Notes: generated from the letters alone by a model not told the origin. Positions 1 through 9,694 are shown, counted from the stretch's first letter. The stretch: 28,212 nt of DNA from Chara braunii (GCA_003427395.1 BFEA01000292.1:80957-109168), one strand, 5' to 3'. Translations and numbers: made by a program.

Positions 1-299
1 GGGGGCGAAAACGGAGACAGTGGAGAAATAGGAGAGGAGTGCGGTATGACCAATGGACGCTGAACGGAGGACTGCAGCTGGGATAAGTAGGTGTGCAGGG
101 AGGGAGTGTGAGAACGATGAAGTGCGGCGCAGAGAACACGGGGGGAGTGCGAAGTACGGGGAGAGCTGTAGTGAGATGGAGAGAGGATGGTGAGGAAAGA
201 GAACGCCGACAAGGGGCGAGAGAGAGAGACGGGAGGTGGAATCGAGATCCCCGTCGGTGCCTTTGTGGAGATGTGTGTGTATAGGTTACCCACGCACAC

Positions 300-310
300 A
301 CGCGGGCGCG

Positions 311-366
<56 letters not shown>
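300..366. repeat. (CG)n(AG)n compound microsatellite
   Basis: About 26 bases of CG alternate into about 40 bases of AG. Confidence 0.97.
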
Positions 367-368
<2 letters not shown>

Positions 369-372
369 GTAG

Positions 373-1497
373 CAGTGGTGGAGTCTGATCTCTAGAGGCA
401 TGAAGAAGGCAAAGAGCCATTGCTAGTCATGGAGGAGTATTGCTGATTGCGATACGTAGTGATCAATACCAATTGGAGGCGGACATCCATATCATGTGTA
501 CATGTTAACTCATGATGGTAATGTGTATGCCACTATTTTTTTTTTTTTTTTTATGCCACTAAATATTTGATTGTGTTACTAATTATTACATTCATTATTA
601 TATTTACTGATTGGTGCTGTATTATGATTTTAGTTCGAGAATACGCCCCTCATGATCTGACAGTTAATTGGTTGCACGAGCGCACGAATCCGCCCCGCAT
701 GTCTCAAGGAGGGGAGATCAGTCTCTGCTCTGGCAAAGAGAGACTGGAGAGTACCTATAAAGCTTACAGGGCCTCTTAAAAAAAAACACGCATGGAACGA
801 AAATGCGATTTAGGAGCAATGGGAGGGGGAAAAAATAGAGACCGCTTTATGTTTAGGCAATTTTTTTTTTATTTTTAAGTACGTTAGGATGTCCTCAAGT
901 GTTTGGCTGTTTTTTTTTTTTAATTGAAGGGCGACGGGGAAGTGCTTGACTGCGTTCTTACGTGGCATGGAAGTATATTTATGTCTATGTATACATATGC
1001 GGGTAGGGTTATAATAATGCATATTCATTTATATTGCATCTACATGCATAAGTTTTACCGATGCTTGGTCTATGGCAATGTTTACTTTTATGGTAGATGG
1101 GTCTTTTTTTTTTTCATTCTCACTGGCCATATTTAGTTTTTTTTTTTTTTTTGCCCCACACACGGCCAATCATGTTTAACGTCAGTGTTTTGGTCTTGTT
1201 ATGTTTATTACATCCTGATTAATCAGTGCCGCCACAAGTGTCTGTCTGTAATCCATAGTATCTTGACAATAACCTTATTCAACGGACACCGTGAAGGCCT
1301 GATACCCTGAAGAACTGCATGGACGTATAGACGCGTCAGCGAGTATTTATCAGTTTACTATATCCGTAATCATGTTTTTCGATTTTTTTTAATGGTACAT
1401 ATATAGTCGTTTAAGAGCTGCGCTGTGAAATGTAGGTATAATGTATGTGTATATATCGATAATGGCCTTCATTATCGGAAGCTGTGAATGTTGCTTA
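373..1497. other. No gene seen; AT-rich with T runs
   Basis: T runs at about 536-552, 861-870, 910-922, 1102-1114 and 1136-1152. Apart from a short SINE tail at about 908-936 I recognise nothing, and the short open frames are not protein-like. Confidence 0.6.
908..936 (-). mobile_element. Isolated SINE 3' end (poly-A plus CGTCGCCCTTC)
   Basis: A T run followed by aattgaagggcgacgg matches the minus-strand 3' end of the 8.1-kb SINE. No head was seen nearby, so this is a short remnant. Confidence 0.45.
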
Positions 1498-1630
1498 TAC
1501 CTGGAAGAAAAAGATTGGCTTGATCAAGGAAGGAACGATGCACCTTCGTTGAAGTTTCGCTGACTATCATTTCGTCAGTACCGACATGATACGTGTGTAT
1601 CGACAATCATGCATGCATACTGGTATGCGC

Positions 1631-1691
<61 letters not shown>

Positions 1692-1848
1692 TAGTGGTGA
1701 AACCTGGAAGAAGAGATTGGGGTGATCAAGGAAGGAACGGTGCACCTTCGTTGAAGTTTCTCTGACTATCAGTTCGTCGGTACGGACGTGATACGTGTCT
1801 GAATCGGCATTCATGCATGCACACTGATATGTGTGTGTGTGTGTGTGA
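1498..1848. repeat. ~200-bp tandem duplication with (TG)n(AG)n
   Basis: acctggaagaa to gcatgcatac (about 1499-1620) recurs at about 1700-1822 with scattered changes. Copy 1 runs into (TG)n 1634-1667 and (AG)n to 1691, and copy 2 into (TG)n 1830-1847. The microsatellite was therefore part of the duplicated unit. Confidence 0.9.
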
Positions 1849-1954
1849 GTGAATATATTGTCATAGTCATCAATCTATATTGTGGCATATTGTCAAAGCT
1901 ATATTGATATGTATGTACATGTTGGCACTTGTCAGAGAGGTTAATATATACGTC

Positions 1955-2001
1955 TATATATATCGTCACAAAGATATCAGAGCGCAAAAGCGAAAAAAAA
2001 A
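1955..2001 (+). repeat. Retroelement-like 3' tail, family 2
   Basis: tatatatcgtcacaaagata then tcagagcgcaaaagcg and a run of A. The same word, inverted, occurs at about 2680-2720, 2825-2880 and 8872-8917, each time ending in the A/T run. Confidence 0.5.
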
Positions 2002-2215
2002 CAGAAGGAAACAAGAAAGATGTCAATTCATTTTTTAATCTTTTTATTTGTGAAAGTGAACATTGGCAGTTCATGCATTTACTTCGTGATATGTTGTCAA
2101 TGACTATATATCGTCATCGAGAACTGGCTCTTGAACCGTAGGGCGTAGATAAAGAAGAGGGCAACGAACGACGGGATGTGGCAGACTGTTTCGACGGAGT
2201 TTCATCGACTGGCTC

Positions 2216-2455
2216 GTCAGGAGGCTGAACCCTCTGCAGTCTGCAGAGTCCCCTAACCAGTGATACCATAAGTGTTCATCCACCTTAACCCCAGTTGTCA
2301 TTAAGCATCAAAGACTGCGCGGCAACTGATTGGGTCATCAGGAGGCTGCACCCTCTGCAGTCTGCAGAGTCCCCTAGCCAATGATACCATAAGTGATCAC
2401 CCACCTTAACCCCCCCATAAATTGTTCGGTCATCAAGGACTGCCCGACAATTTAT
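2216..2455. repeat. ~120-bp tandem duplication, each copy ending in a stem-loop
   Basis: cagtctgcagagtcccct and tgataccataagtg occur in both copies (2216-2335 and 2336-2455). The hairpins lie at 2292-2328 and 2419-2453, with different stem bases but similar loops. Confidence 0.88.
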
Positions 2456-2554
2456 ACCGATATAGGGATTGAGTTCTTTTCTTGAAAAGGATTCAATTCT
2501 GAGTCTGCTCAGGGAGCTGCTACACTCTAGCAGCCAAGCCCAGTGTTCCCTCTC

Positions 2555-2867
2555 TAACGATAAAGAAATGATTTTATATAATGACTATATACAATGATTA
2601 TAAAATGACTATATGTGTGATGAACAGGTGGGGCTTTCCTTCCTTTTTCTTCTTCTTCTTTTTTTTTTTTTTTTTTTTTTTTTTCGCCTTCGCGCTGTGA
2701 TTCACAGTGTGACAATATATGTAACGATAAAGAATGATTTTATATAATGACTATATACAACGATTATAAAATGACTATATGTGTGATGAACAGGTGGGGC
2801 TTTCCTTCCTTTTTCTTCTTTTTTTTGTTCGCCTTCGCGCTCTGATTCACAGTGTGACAATATATGT
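2555..2867. repeat. Two-copy tandem repeat (~150-165 bp) ending in a retroelement-like T-rich tail
   Basis: Copies at 2555-2721 and 2722-2867 share taacgataaagaatgatttt, the gatgaacaggtggggctttcc block, a long T run, then cgccttcgcgct and gtgtgacaatatatg. They differ mainly in T-run length. Confidence 0.9.
2640..2684. repeat. Pyrimidine/T tract
   Basis: TTC repeats lead into a T run of more than 20 bases. Confidence 0.95.
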
Positions 2868-3106
2868 ATATATCGTCATTTACAAGATATGACAAAACAG
2901 GAAAGTTTCGCGAGCCATATGAGCATTCACAAAAACGTGGATGTTTATTTGCTGTGTGAGATGTGGGAATATTATGGCACGGGGGCACCTTTTTTTCATT
3001 TCTGCGCTTGAGTCCAGTTAGCGTAAGAAAGGGGTGTCGTCCTGTGTGGGTCGATGTCGGAGGTGACAGTGAGACGGAGTGTTACTAGTAAGTGTGGAAA
3101 GGATCT

Positions 3107-3210
3107 GCAGGCGGGAGGGGAAAATGGCGGAGAAAAATGGCGGGAGGGGAAAATGGCGGGAGGGGAAAATGGCGGGAGGGGAAAATGGCGCGAGGGGAAA
3201 ATGGCGGGAG
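3107..3210. repeat. 16-bp minisatellite, GGCGGGAGGGGAAAAT
   Basis: About six head-to-tail copies with small changes. Open frames across it give GGENGGRGKW-type repeats that are not a recognisable protein. Confidence 0.93.
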
Positions 3211-3299
3211 AACGCTGTCTAATAATGGCGGTATTGAGCGGGGGTTACATGTGCGTATGTGCGTGCATCTGCCACATGGCCAGAAGATAATGTGCCTTC

Positions 3300-3323
3300 C
3301 TTTTTTTTTTTTTTTTTTTTTTT
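3300..3323. repeat. Poly-T tract
   Basis: An uninterrupted T run of about 23 bases. Confidence 0.95.
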
Positions 3324-3402
3324 CTATGACGTGCCTTCGTTTGCTCTTGCTGTCGGTCCGTTGTGAGCAAACTGGTTTTGAACATTTAGGGTCCTATAGC
3401 TA

Positions 3403-3490
3403 CACCACTCGCCATCTGCCAAAAAAATGACTGCATCTGGATGAACTGTGGTCCAGATGCATTCAAAATCTTGGCCGATGGCGAGTGGTG
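3403..3490. repeat. Nested inverted repeat (foldback)
   Basis: caccactcgccatc (3403-3416) pairs with gatggcgagtggtg (3477-3490). Inside, gcatctgga (3433-3441) pairs with tccagatgc (3452-3460). It could be a MITE core; no second copy was seen. Confidence 0.75.
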
Positions 3491-3816
3491 CAACCAAGGC
3501 CCTTACAGTCCATCGATCATGTATAGGTCGATCTAAATCCAGTGCGTGCCTGACACAGGGTATACAGCTCGTATGATAGCCATTTTTTTGGTTAAATGAA
3601 AAACAATAAAATAAAATAAAATGATACCGATGAATTCAATCGGACAGACGGGGACTACTTAGCTCACCGCGCGTGCGCAGGGGATCGCCTTGTTGGCTCT
3701 CACGTCATTGGTGCGCAGCAGTAAATCATGGTGTACAGCAGCTGATCTGGGTGTTTAGTATAGCAGCGGCAGCAGCGGCGCTCTCTGCAGGGCGGCGGCT
3801 TTTCCTTGGACAAAGC

Positions 3817-4620
3817 GCGGCTTCTTCTGGTTCCGCCTGGGCTCAAGCTGGTCCCGTCTCGAGACCAAGCTTGTTCCATCTGGGAGCAAGCTCTCCTTTT
3901 TTCCTGGTTGCTTCTAGGACCAAGCTGGTGTAGTCTAGGGACCAAGCTGCCTCCGCGTGGGACCAAGCTGGTGTAGTCTAGGGATGAAGCTGGTTCCGCG
4001 TGGGACCAAGCTGCCTCCGCGTGGGACCAAGCTGGTGTAGTCTAGGGACCNCGTGGGACCAAGCTGGTGTAGTCTAGGGATGAAGCTGGTTCCGCGTGGG
4101 ACCAAGCTGCCTCCGCGTGGGACCAAGCTGGTGTAGTCTAGGGACCAAGCTGCCTTCGCGTGGGACCAAGCTGGCGTAGTCTAGGGACCAAGCTGCCTCC
4201 CCGTGGGACCAAGCTGGTGTAGTCTAGGGATGAAGCTGGTTCCGCGTGAGACCAAGCTGGTGTAGTCTAGGGATGAAGCGGGTTCCGCGTGGGACCAAGC
4301 TGCCTCCGCGTGGGACCAAGCCATTTTTTTTTTCTTTCTGGTTCCGCCTGCGGCCATGCTGGTCCCGTCTAGAGACCAAGCTGGTTTAGACTGGGACCAA
4401 GCTGGTTCCTCTAGGCACCAAGCTTTTCTTTTCTTCTGGTTCGGCCAGGGCCCAAGCTGATCTGGGTTAAGAGACCAAGTTTGTTCCGTCTGTGTGAGAC
4501 CAAGCTATTTTTTTCTTCTGGTTCCGCCTGGGCCCAAGCTGGTTTCGTGTACAGACGAAACTGGTTCCGTCTGGGACCAAAGTAGTTCCTGCTGGGACCA
4601 AGCTGGTCCCGTGCAGGGGA
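3817..4620. repeat. ~21-bp minisatellite (GGGACCAAGCTGGTTCCGTCT type) with higher-order units
   Basis: Dozens of 20-22-bp units. The centre (about 3959-4320) is organised in blocks of about 64 bp of three unit types: AGCTGGTGTAGTCTA, ATGAAGCTGGTTCCGCGT and CCAAGCTGCCTCCGCGT. Edge units are more diverged and interrupted by T-rich bits. A single N at 4051 marks a scaffold join inside the array, so the true copy number is unknown. Confidence 0.93.
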
Positions 4621-4933
4621 TGATGGGTGTGCTTCTCGATTGGGAAGCTCTTGGTTAACACGGCGAGAGCTGTGGCTGAACAGAGTGCGCGCCGTTATGG
4701 GCCGTTACGCATAAATATTATATAGTGTTTTTCCCCGGCTTGGCGTTCTGTTCTGTTCAGATCAAACGAAAAGGGCATGCATATCTCTTGTCTCAAGTTA
4801 TGTTATATAATGAAATACAATTAACTAACACGTAATCGCCGATGTTTTTTTTTTTTTTGAAAAAGAAAAGCCGCTAGGGTATGCAAGCATTCTTCATATT
4901 CATGGATGGGTGGTAGGGAGAAGGGTTCTGGTC

Positions 4934-5057
4934 ATGCATCCCCGTCCCGATCCGGACCTGAGTTTGATCTCATGTGTTTGGAAACTCTTGTGTTGTTCAC
5001 CATACTCGCCCTCTCTCTAATGGGTTTGCATCCCCGTCCCGATCCGGACCTGAGTCT
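4934..5057. repeat. Direct repeat of a ~31-bp word, ~93 bp apart
   Basis: gcatccccgtcccgatccgg and the following acctgagt occur at about 4934 and again at about 5027. Confidence 0.9.
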
Positions 5058-5199
5058 AATTGCTCTGTCTAAATGTTGTCGTCGGGCAGTGGCTTGTATT
5101 GCGTTGTGCTACTGATGGATGATAGCATCTGGATCGCTTTCACCTCGTCTTATTACTGCTTCGTCCTGTTCTTCATTACTCTTTTCTCTTCCGGTAATG

Positions 5200-6060
5200 C
5201 TCATCTGTCCGATTCACCCTGTGCCCCTCCCTACGTGACCTTCTTGTCCCCCTCCTCCTCCCGCTCTCCTTTCATCCTCCTCCACCGTCCTGCCACACCC
5301 CTGCGTGCTCCTGTCGTTCTCCTACGCTCCCTCCTTACTGCACCATCTGTCTCTCTCTCTCTCTGTGTAAACGTCTCACCTACTCTCTCTCTCTCTCCGC
5401 CTTTCATCTCCTTCTCTATCTCTCTGTGTGAACGTGTTATTGCCGCTTCGTCCTGTGTTCTTCACTACTCGTTTCTCTTCGGGTACTGGACTATGGCTCA
5501 GATGTGAGCAGCATGGATCCCTTCCCTCGTTTCCCGGTGGGACTCTCCCTCTCCCCTCTTTTTGTGCCGGGTCATCCTTCTCTCCCTTTCACTTTCTCAC
5601 TCTCTCCCCGCGCCTCTCGTTCCGTCTTTCCTCTCCTTGTCTCCTTTTCGTCTGCCTTGGCCTTACCGATCGGACTCTCGTCTCTCCTCTGTCTCTCCTC
5701 GACTCACCCTCTCCTTCCATCTTGCCCTTCCCTTGCTCACCTCTCCGGTTCACCCTGCCCCTCCTCTCTGTCCTTCCCTTGCTCACCCCCCTCCCCCTCC
5801 CGCTCTCCTTTCATCCTTTTCCACCGTCCTGCCACTCCCTGCGTCCTTTCGTCGTTCTCCTACTCTCCCTCCCTACCGCACCCTCTCTCTCTTTGTGTAA
5901 ACGTCTCACCTACTCTCTCTCCCTCCATCATCTCCCTCTGTCGCCTCGTCTTTCCTTCTGGTCTTGTCCCTCTCTCTCTCTCTCCTCTCTGTCCCCCCCC
6001 CCCCTCCCTGTCCCCCTCAGCTATCTGTCTCTTCTTGTTCGATCCCCTCTTTTCTCTCTG
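5200..6060. repeat. Strongly pyrimidine-biased block with internal duplications
   Basis: The + strand is overwhelmingly C and T. ccgctctcctttcatcc, ccaccgtcctgccac and gtgtaaacgtctcacctact recur about 520-540 bp apart (about 5260-5390 and 5800-5920). A further copy pair (ttcgtcctgt, tttctcttc) is at about 5158 and 5446. Long open frames here are Ser/Pro/Leu-rich translations of C/T repeats, not genes. Confidence 0.85.
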
Positions 6061-6111
6061 GTCGTAGTCCCCTTCGCAACGCCGTTACAGCCTGGCAACC
6101 TTTTCCTCCAC

Positions 6112-6162
6112 GCCGTTGATCGTGTAAGGGCCACGACCGTTGATCGTGTAAGGCCCACGATG
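6112..6162. repeat. 24-bp tandem duplication
   Basis: cgttgatcgtgtaagg with cccacga occurs twice in a row. Confidence 0.85.
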
Positions 6163-6489
6163 GGATACATTTGTGCATGGGCCATCTCCGTACGTTCACT
6201 TCTCCGGGTGTCCTCCTTACCTTGCAATCCTTTCCTCCTCTTCTGCAAGATAAGGCGTTTACTACTTATTTGTACGCGAGACTATCGATGACAATAGCAT
6301 GCTTTTGTATAGGGGTCCTCTACCTACCTTCACTCGTCTGGTTGCCTTTCTCCTTACCTCGACTGCTCTGCTCGCGCTGGCTCTGCATAGCTTGTCCTTC
6401 TCCTTCTTACCTTGACTTCTCCGATGGTGCTCGCTCTCCATAGCTTCCCACCCTCTTCTGCAAGACTACCTGTAGACGAGTCTATCGGT

Positions 6490-6650
6490 TGAATGATTCT
6501 TTCCTCCTCTTTTTTTTGGTCCTTTCTCTTTCTTTCACTCATCTGGATCCTCTGGATTCGAACTCCGGTCAGTATTTCAACAGTTTGGGCCGAATGATTC
6601 TTTCGCTGTACCCGGCTGAGCTAGGGCAGTTGGTGTGAATGATTCTTTCC
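6490..6650 (-). mobile_element. tRNA-headed SINE, short form, flanked by a 15-bp direct repeat
   Basis: On the minus strand: CCTAGCTCAGCCGGGTAC (A box), CAAACTGTTGAAATAC shared with the other copies, GAGTTCGAATCC (B box), then an A-rich tail. TGAATGATTCTTTCC flanks it at 6490-6504 and 6636-6650. A third copy of most of this word lies inside the head (about 6589-6602), so local duplication is an alternative explanation for the flanks. Confidence 0.72.
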
Positions 6651-6651
6651 C

Positions 6652-6673
6652 TGTTGTTGTTGTTGTTGTTGTG
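6652..6673. repeat. (GTT)n microsatellite
   Basis: About seven GTT units. Confidence 0.9.
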
Positions 6674-6727
6674 GGCTCGGAACGTCTCCAGTGGAAACAT
6701 CCAAATGGGAATCCGAATGGAATCTGA

Positions 6728-6840
6728 CTACCGTCTTTACCCGAATAGAGCGCCCTGTCTATATCTCCGGATCTGGACGGAAAGTTGACCCGTATGCACA
6801 GCTTTAATGCCCGGGCGTTCTATTCGGGTGAAGACGGTAC
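6728..6840. mobile_element. Foldback MITE, ~112 bp (copy 1)
   Basis: The left end TACCGTCTTTACCCGAATAG pairs with the right end, whose reverse complement is TACCGTCTTCACCCGAATAG. Over 27 bases there are only two mismatches. There is no coding capacity. Copies at 25945 and about 14770 share the end and subterminal sequence. Confidence 0.85.
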
Positions 6841-6984
6841 CGCTGGTCCGCTCTGTGTCCTGTCTTTCTGCCGTCAGCGCACTTTTCTGGGTGTCTTAAC
6901 TGCGCTACATGCAGGCGGTCGTTGTGCGCCCTTTGGTGGGAACTGGGTTATTGAAAAAGGTTTCCTATGTACAGTATCATGCAT

Positions 6985-7137
6985 GTCGATCTGCTCTAAC
7001 GATCGGATGGTTGTCGATCTGCTCTAGCGATCGGATGGTTGTCGGTGTGCTTTAGCGATCAGATGGTTGTCGATCTGCTTTAGCGATCAGATGGTTGTCG
7101 ATCTGCTTTAGCGATCGGATGGATGTCGATCTGCCTA
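6985..7137. repeat. 28-bp tandem repeat, about five copies
   Basis: gtcgatctgctttagcgatc followed by agatggtt, with C/T and A/G variants. Confidence 0.93.
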
Positions 7138-7259
7138 TCGGAACACGTTCTCTATTATTATATTCCCGGTTGCGATATTTTGTGCTCGTCCATTTGTTGA
7201 CTCTCTCCCGCCGACAAACAGACAAGAAACATAGTCGTGGAAAACGAATTTAGGTCCCC

Positions 7260-7290
<31 letters not shown>

Positions 7291-7351
7291 GCTCGCTCCC
7301 GTTTTCTCTCTGCCGCTTCACAAACACGGACACAGACACAAAGATATATAT

Positions 7352-7750
7352 ACTCCGACGAAACAGTTTGTCACAGCCCCTCGTTTGTTGTCCTCTTCTC
7401 TTCTACCTCTCTGCCTACGGTTTACCGGGCAGTTCTGCTTGACGATATATGGTTCAGCCCTCCTGATGAGTAGGTAGGTGAAACTCCGACGAAACAGTTT
7501 GTCACAGCCCCTCGTTTGTTGTCCTCGTCTCCCTCCCTCTCTGCCACCTACGGTGTACCGGGCAGCTCTGTTTGACGATATATATATATATCGTCAAAAT
7601 ATATCGTCAAAATATATCGTCAAACAGAATATATATATGAGTCGGTGAAACTCCGACGAAACAGTTTGTCACAGCCCCTCGTTTGTTGTCCTCTTCTCCC
7701 TCTCTGCCTACGGTTTACCGGGCAGTTCTATTTGACGATATATATATATG
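7352..7750. repeat. Three-copy tandem repeat with palindromic ATATATCGTC spacer
   Basis: actccgacgaaacagtttgt starts copies at 7352, 7483 and 7650, each running to gggcagttct then tttgacgatata. The second copy carries an expanded spacer in which tttgacgatata, tatatcgtcaaa and repeats of aatatatcgtca alternate in both orientations. Confidence 0.92.
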
Positions 7751-7752
<2 letters not shown>

Positions 7753-7796
<44 letters not shown>

Positions 7797-7806
7797 GAGA
7801 GAGAGG
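7753..7806. repeat. (GATA)n(GA)n microsatellite
   Basis: About eleven GATA units, then GA. Confidence 0.96.
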
Positions 7807-8080
7807 CTCAGCTCTGATCAATGTGGTCGTGCTTTTATTGCTCTCGAGGAGTGGACTGTAAAATCTGTTCTAGGGACTGGTTTATAATCGGGTGCCATAT
7901 TTCACCCCGGATGTTAATAGTTAGATTGCCTACTATCTACGGTGATTTTCGTCCTATGCTTTTTTTTTTTTTTTTTTTTTTCTGAACCGCGAAGCCCGTA
8001 AAGCTAGTTGCACATGAGAATAGTTGGACAAGTCAGCAACCATTGGAGCCAAGAAACGCATGAATAGATGGACTAGACAT

Positions 8081-8280
8081 TGTTTTCAACTTTTTTTTTT
8101 TTTTTTTTTTTTGAAGGGCGACGGCCTTGAGATATCATCATTAAGCTGACCGGCCCCAGGCAATTCAGAAATAGTTGGTTTTGCAACTTCACTCATCAAG
8201 TTCCATCATCTGGATTCGAACACGGGTCTGTATTTTCAACAGTTCATGGGTGTACCCACTGAGCATGTTTTCAACTTTTT
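8081..8280 (-). mobile_element. tRNA-derived SINE with 15-bp target-site duplications
   Basis: On the minus strand it has an A-box-like GCTCAGTGGGTAC, then a B box GTTCGAATCC, a body containing GGTCAGCTTAATGATGATAT and GGCCGTCGCCCTTC, and a run of A. Both sides carry TGTTTTCAACTTTTT (8081-8095 and 8266-8280). This is the standard structure of a SINE moved by LINE machinery. The first few bases of the tRNA head are missing. Confidence 0.88.
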
Positions 8281-8867
8281 ACTGATTATGTAGGGCACAT
8301 AGATTGGAAAATGGACGGATAGAAAAGTAGGTAAGAAATGGATGGATGGGTGAATGGAGAAATGGTAATGGATGAGTAGGTGAACGAAAACATGGATGAC
8401 AAAAAAAAAGAAGACACAAGAAAAGACGAAAAAAAGGAAAATGGATGACGGGGAAAGGAGAAGATGCGTGGGCAAGGGGATATAGATGTTGCAAAAACTG
8501 TGCAGAGGGTCCAGCCTGTTGAGGAATCGTCAAAGAACTTCGCAACGAAACTGCTTGTCAGAAACCCCCTCCTCCCACTTGCTCGCTTCCACACCCCCCC
8601 TTCGGCCCTGAGCATGCCTGCCGCACGAGCTGACCGTGGAGGATGAGTGGGCGGGCCTTAGCTGGAGGAATGCTGTTAGGTGTAATGTTTGGCTGTTCCC
8701 TTCCTCTTTTCTTTGCCTCTTCGCCTTTTGGCTGTGTGCAAGTGGGTCGATATGACACACGGGGGTGGGGGCAGCCGCCGCTCAACCTACATCCACGTGG
8801 GCGGCCTTGTACGCAAGAGGTTTTGAACAGGGGGAGTCTTGTAAGGAAGAAGATAAAAATGAATTTA
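8281..8867. other. No gene seen; ATGGA-rich then unique sequence
   Basis: 8310-8460 is rich in degenerate GGATGAAT-like words and A runs. 8460-8867 has overlapping open frames on both strands with no family resemblance. Confidence 0.5.
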
Positions 8868-8917
8868 TTTCTTCTTTTTTTGCATTTGCGCTCTGATAAA
8901 TTTGTGACGATATAGGA
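8868..8917 (-). repeat. Retroelement-like 3' tail, family 2
   Basis: On the minus strand: TATATCGTCACAAATTTATC then AGAGCGCAAATGCAAAAAAA. It matches the 1955-2001 and 2.7-2.88 kb copies. Confidence 0.5.
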
Positions 8918-9660
8918 ATTGAGGTAACTCGCGGAGCGCCCATTCTCTCTCTCTTTTTTTTGCAATTTCCTTTCTCACACATACATGCTTGTGGTTGATC
9001 GGCACATGGCACTGGATATATGAATGCTTTTTAATGAGTTTCATATGCTTATAGCGATGATGAGTTCTGTTTATGAATATGAAGAGCTTGTGGTTGCGCT
9101 TGGAGTCCGTCCAGCAAGCTATGTTCACGTCACTCTTTTTTTTGTAATTATTTACGTAACGTGAGTAGGAGTAATCGTTCAAAATAACTGTTTCATGTAA
9201 TGGTTCGTGTAATTACTTATTTATGGGGTTATGCGTGTTATGTACATGAGCAAATTGATGTATAACGTGTGCAGAATATCATTGCACCCTTTTCTTAAAC
9301 CCGTCTCTCCTAAATATGTTACGTATCAAAGCATGCTTGTTCATATACCTAATGTACATGCACTAGATAATTTTGGGCATCACATGATCTCTTTTTTTTT
9401 TTTAATTGGCTGTGGATTCTTGGACACACTGTCCACATGTGCTTCACTAAGAAGAGGGTGTGTCGATGGGCAGTTCCCGCTGGACCACACACAAGCCCTG
9501 CATGCCCTACTTATCAATTTCTACCTTCATTCTGTATGCCCTACTTGTCAATTTCTCGCAAAGGCGGTGAAATAATCAGTTAGTTCGCGAGTATATGTAG
9601 ATACCTGTGTAGCGGGTGTTGATAGGTTAAGATGCTTCTAATGTTCCCTAATTGGGTAAC
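8918..9660. other. No gene seen
   Basis: Unique AT-rich sequence with T runs. One small direct repeat (atgccctacttrtcaatttct) lies at about 9501 and 9535. Confidence 0.5.
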
Positions 9661-9692
9661 TGATTGCAGGGTCACGTGGGAAGGATGAGGCA

Positions 9693-9694
9693 TG

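Noticed and set aside
2485-2540. Helitron-like 3' end (hairpin gctgctacactctagcagc)
   Set aside because: No CTRR terminus at the right distance and no matching 5' end was seen.
3054-3430. Gly/Asn/Trp/Lys repeat proteins
   Set aside because: They are translations of the 16-bp minisatellite in different frames.
3935-4126. Repeated LVPRG(S) on the minus strand, identical to the thrombin site used in expression vectors
   Set aside because: It comes from translation of the 21-bp minisatellite; no other vector sequence is near.
5428-6291. 287-codon open frame, the longest without N in the window
   Set aside because: It lies on the C/T-only strand, is made of Ser/Leu/Pro/Phe runs, and has rival open frames in all three frames.
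6985-7137. CRISPR array
   Set aside because: The units are contiguous 28-bp copies without unique spacers, in eukaryotic DNA.
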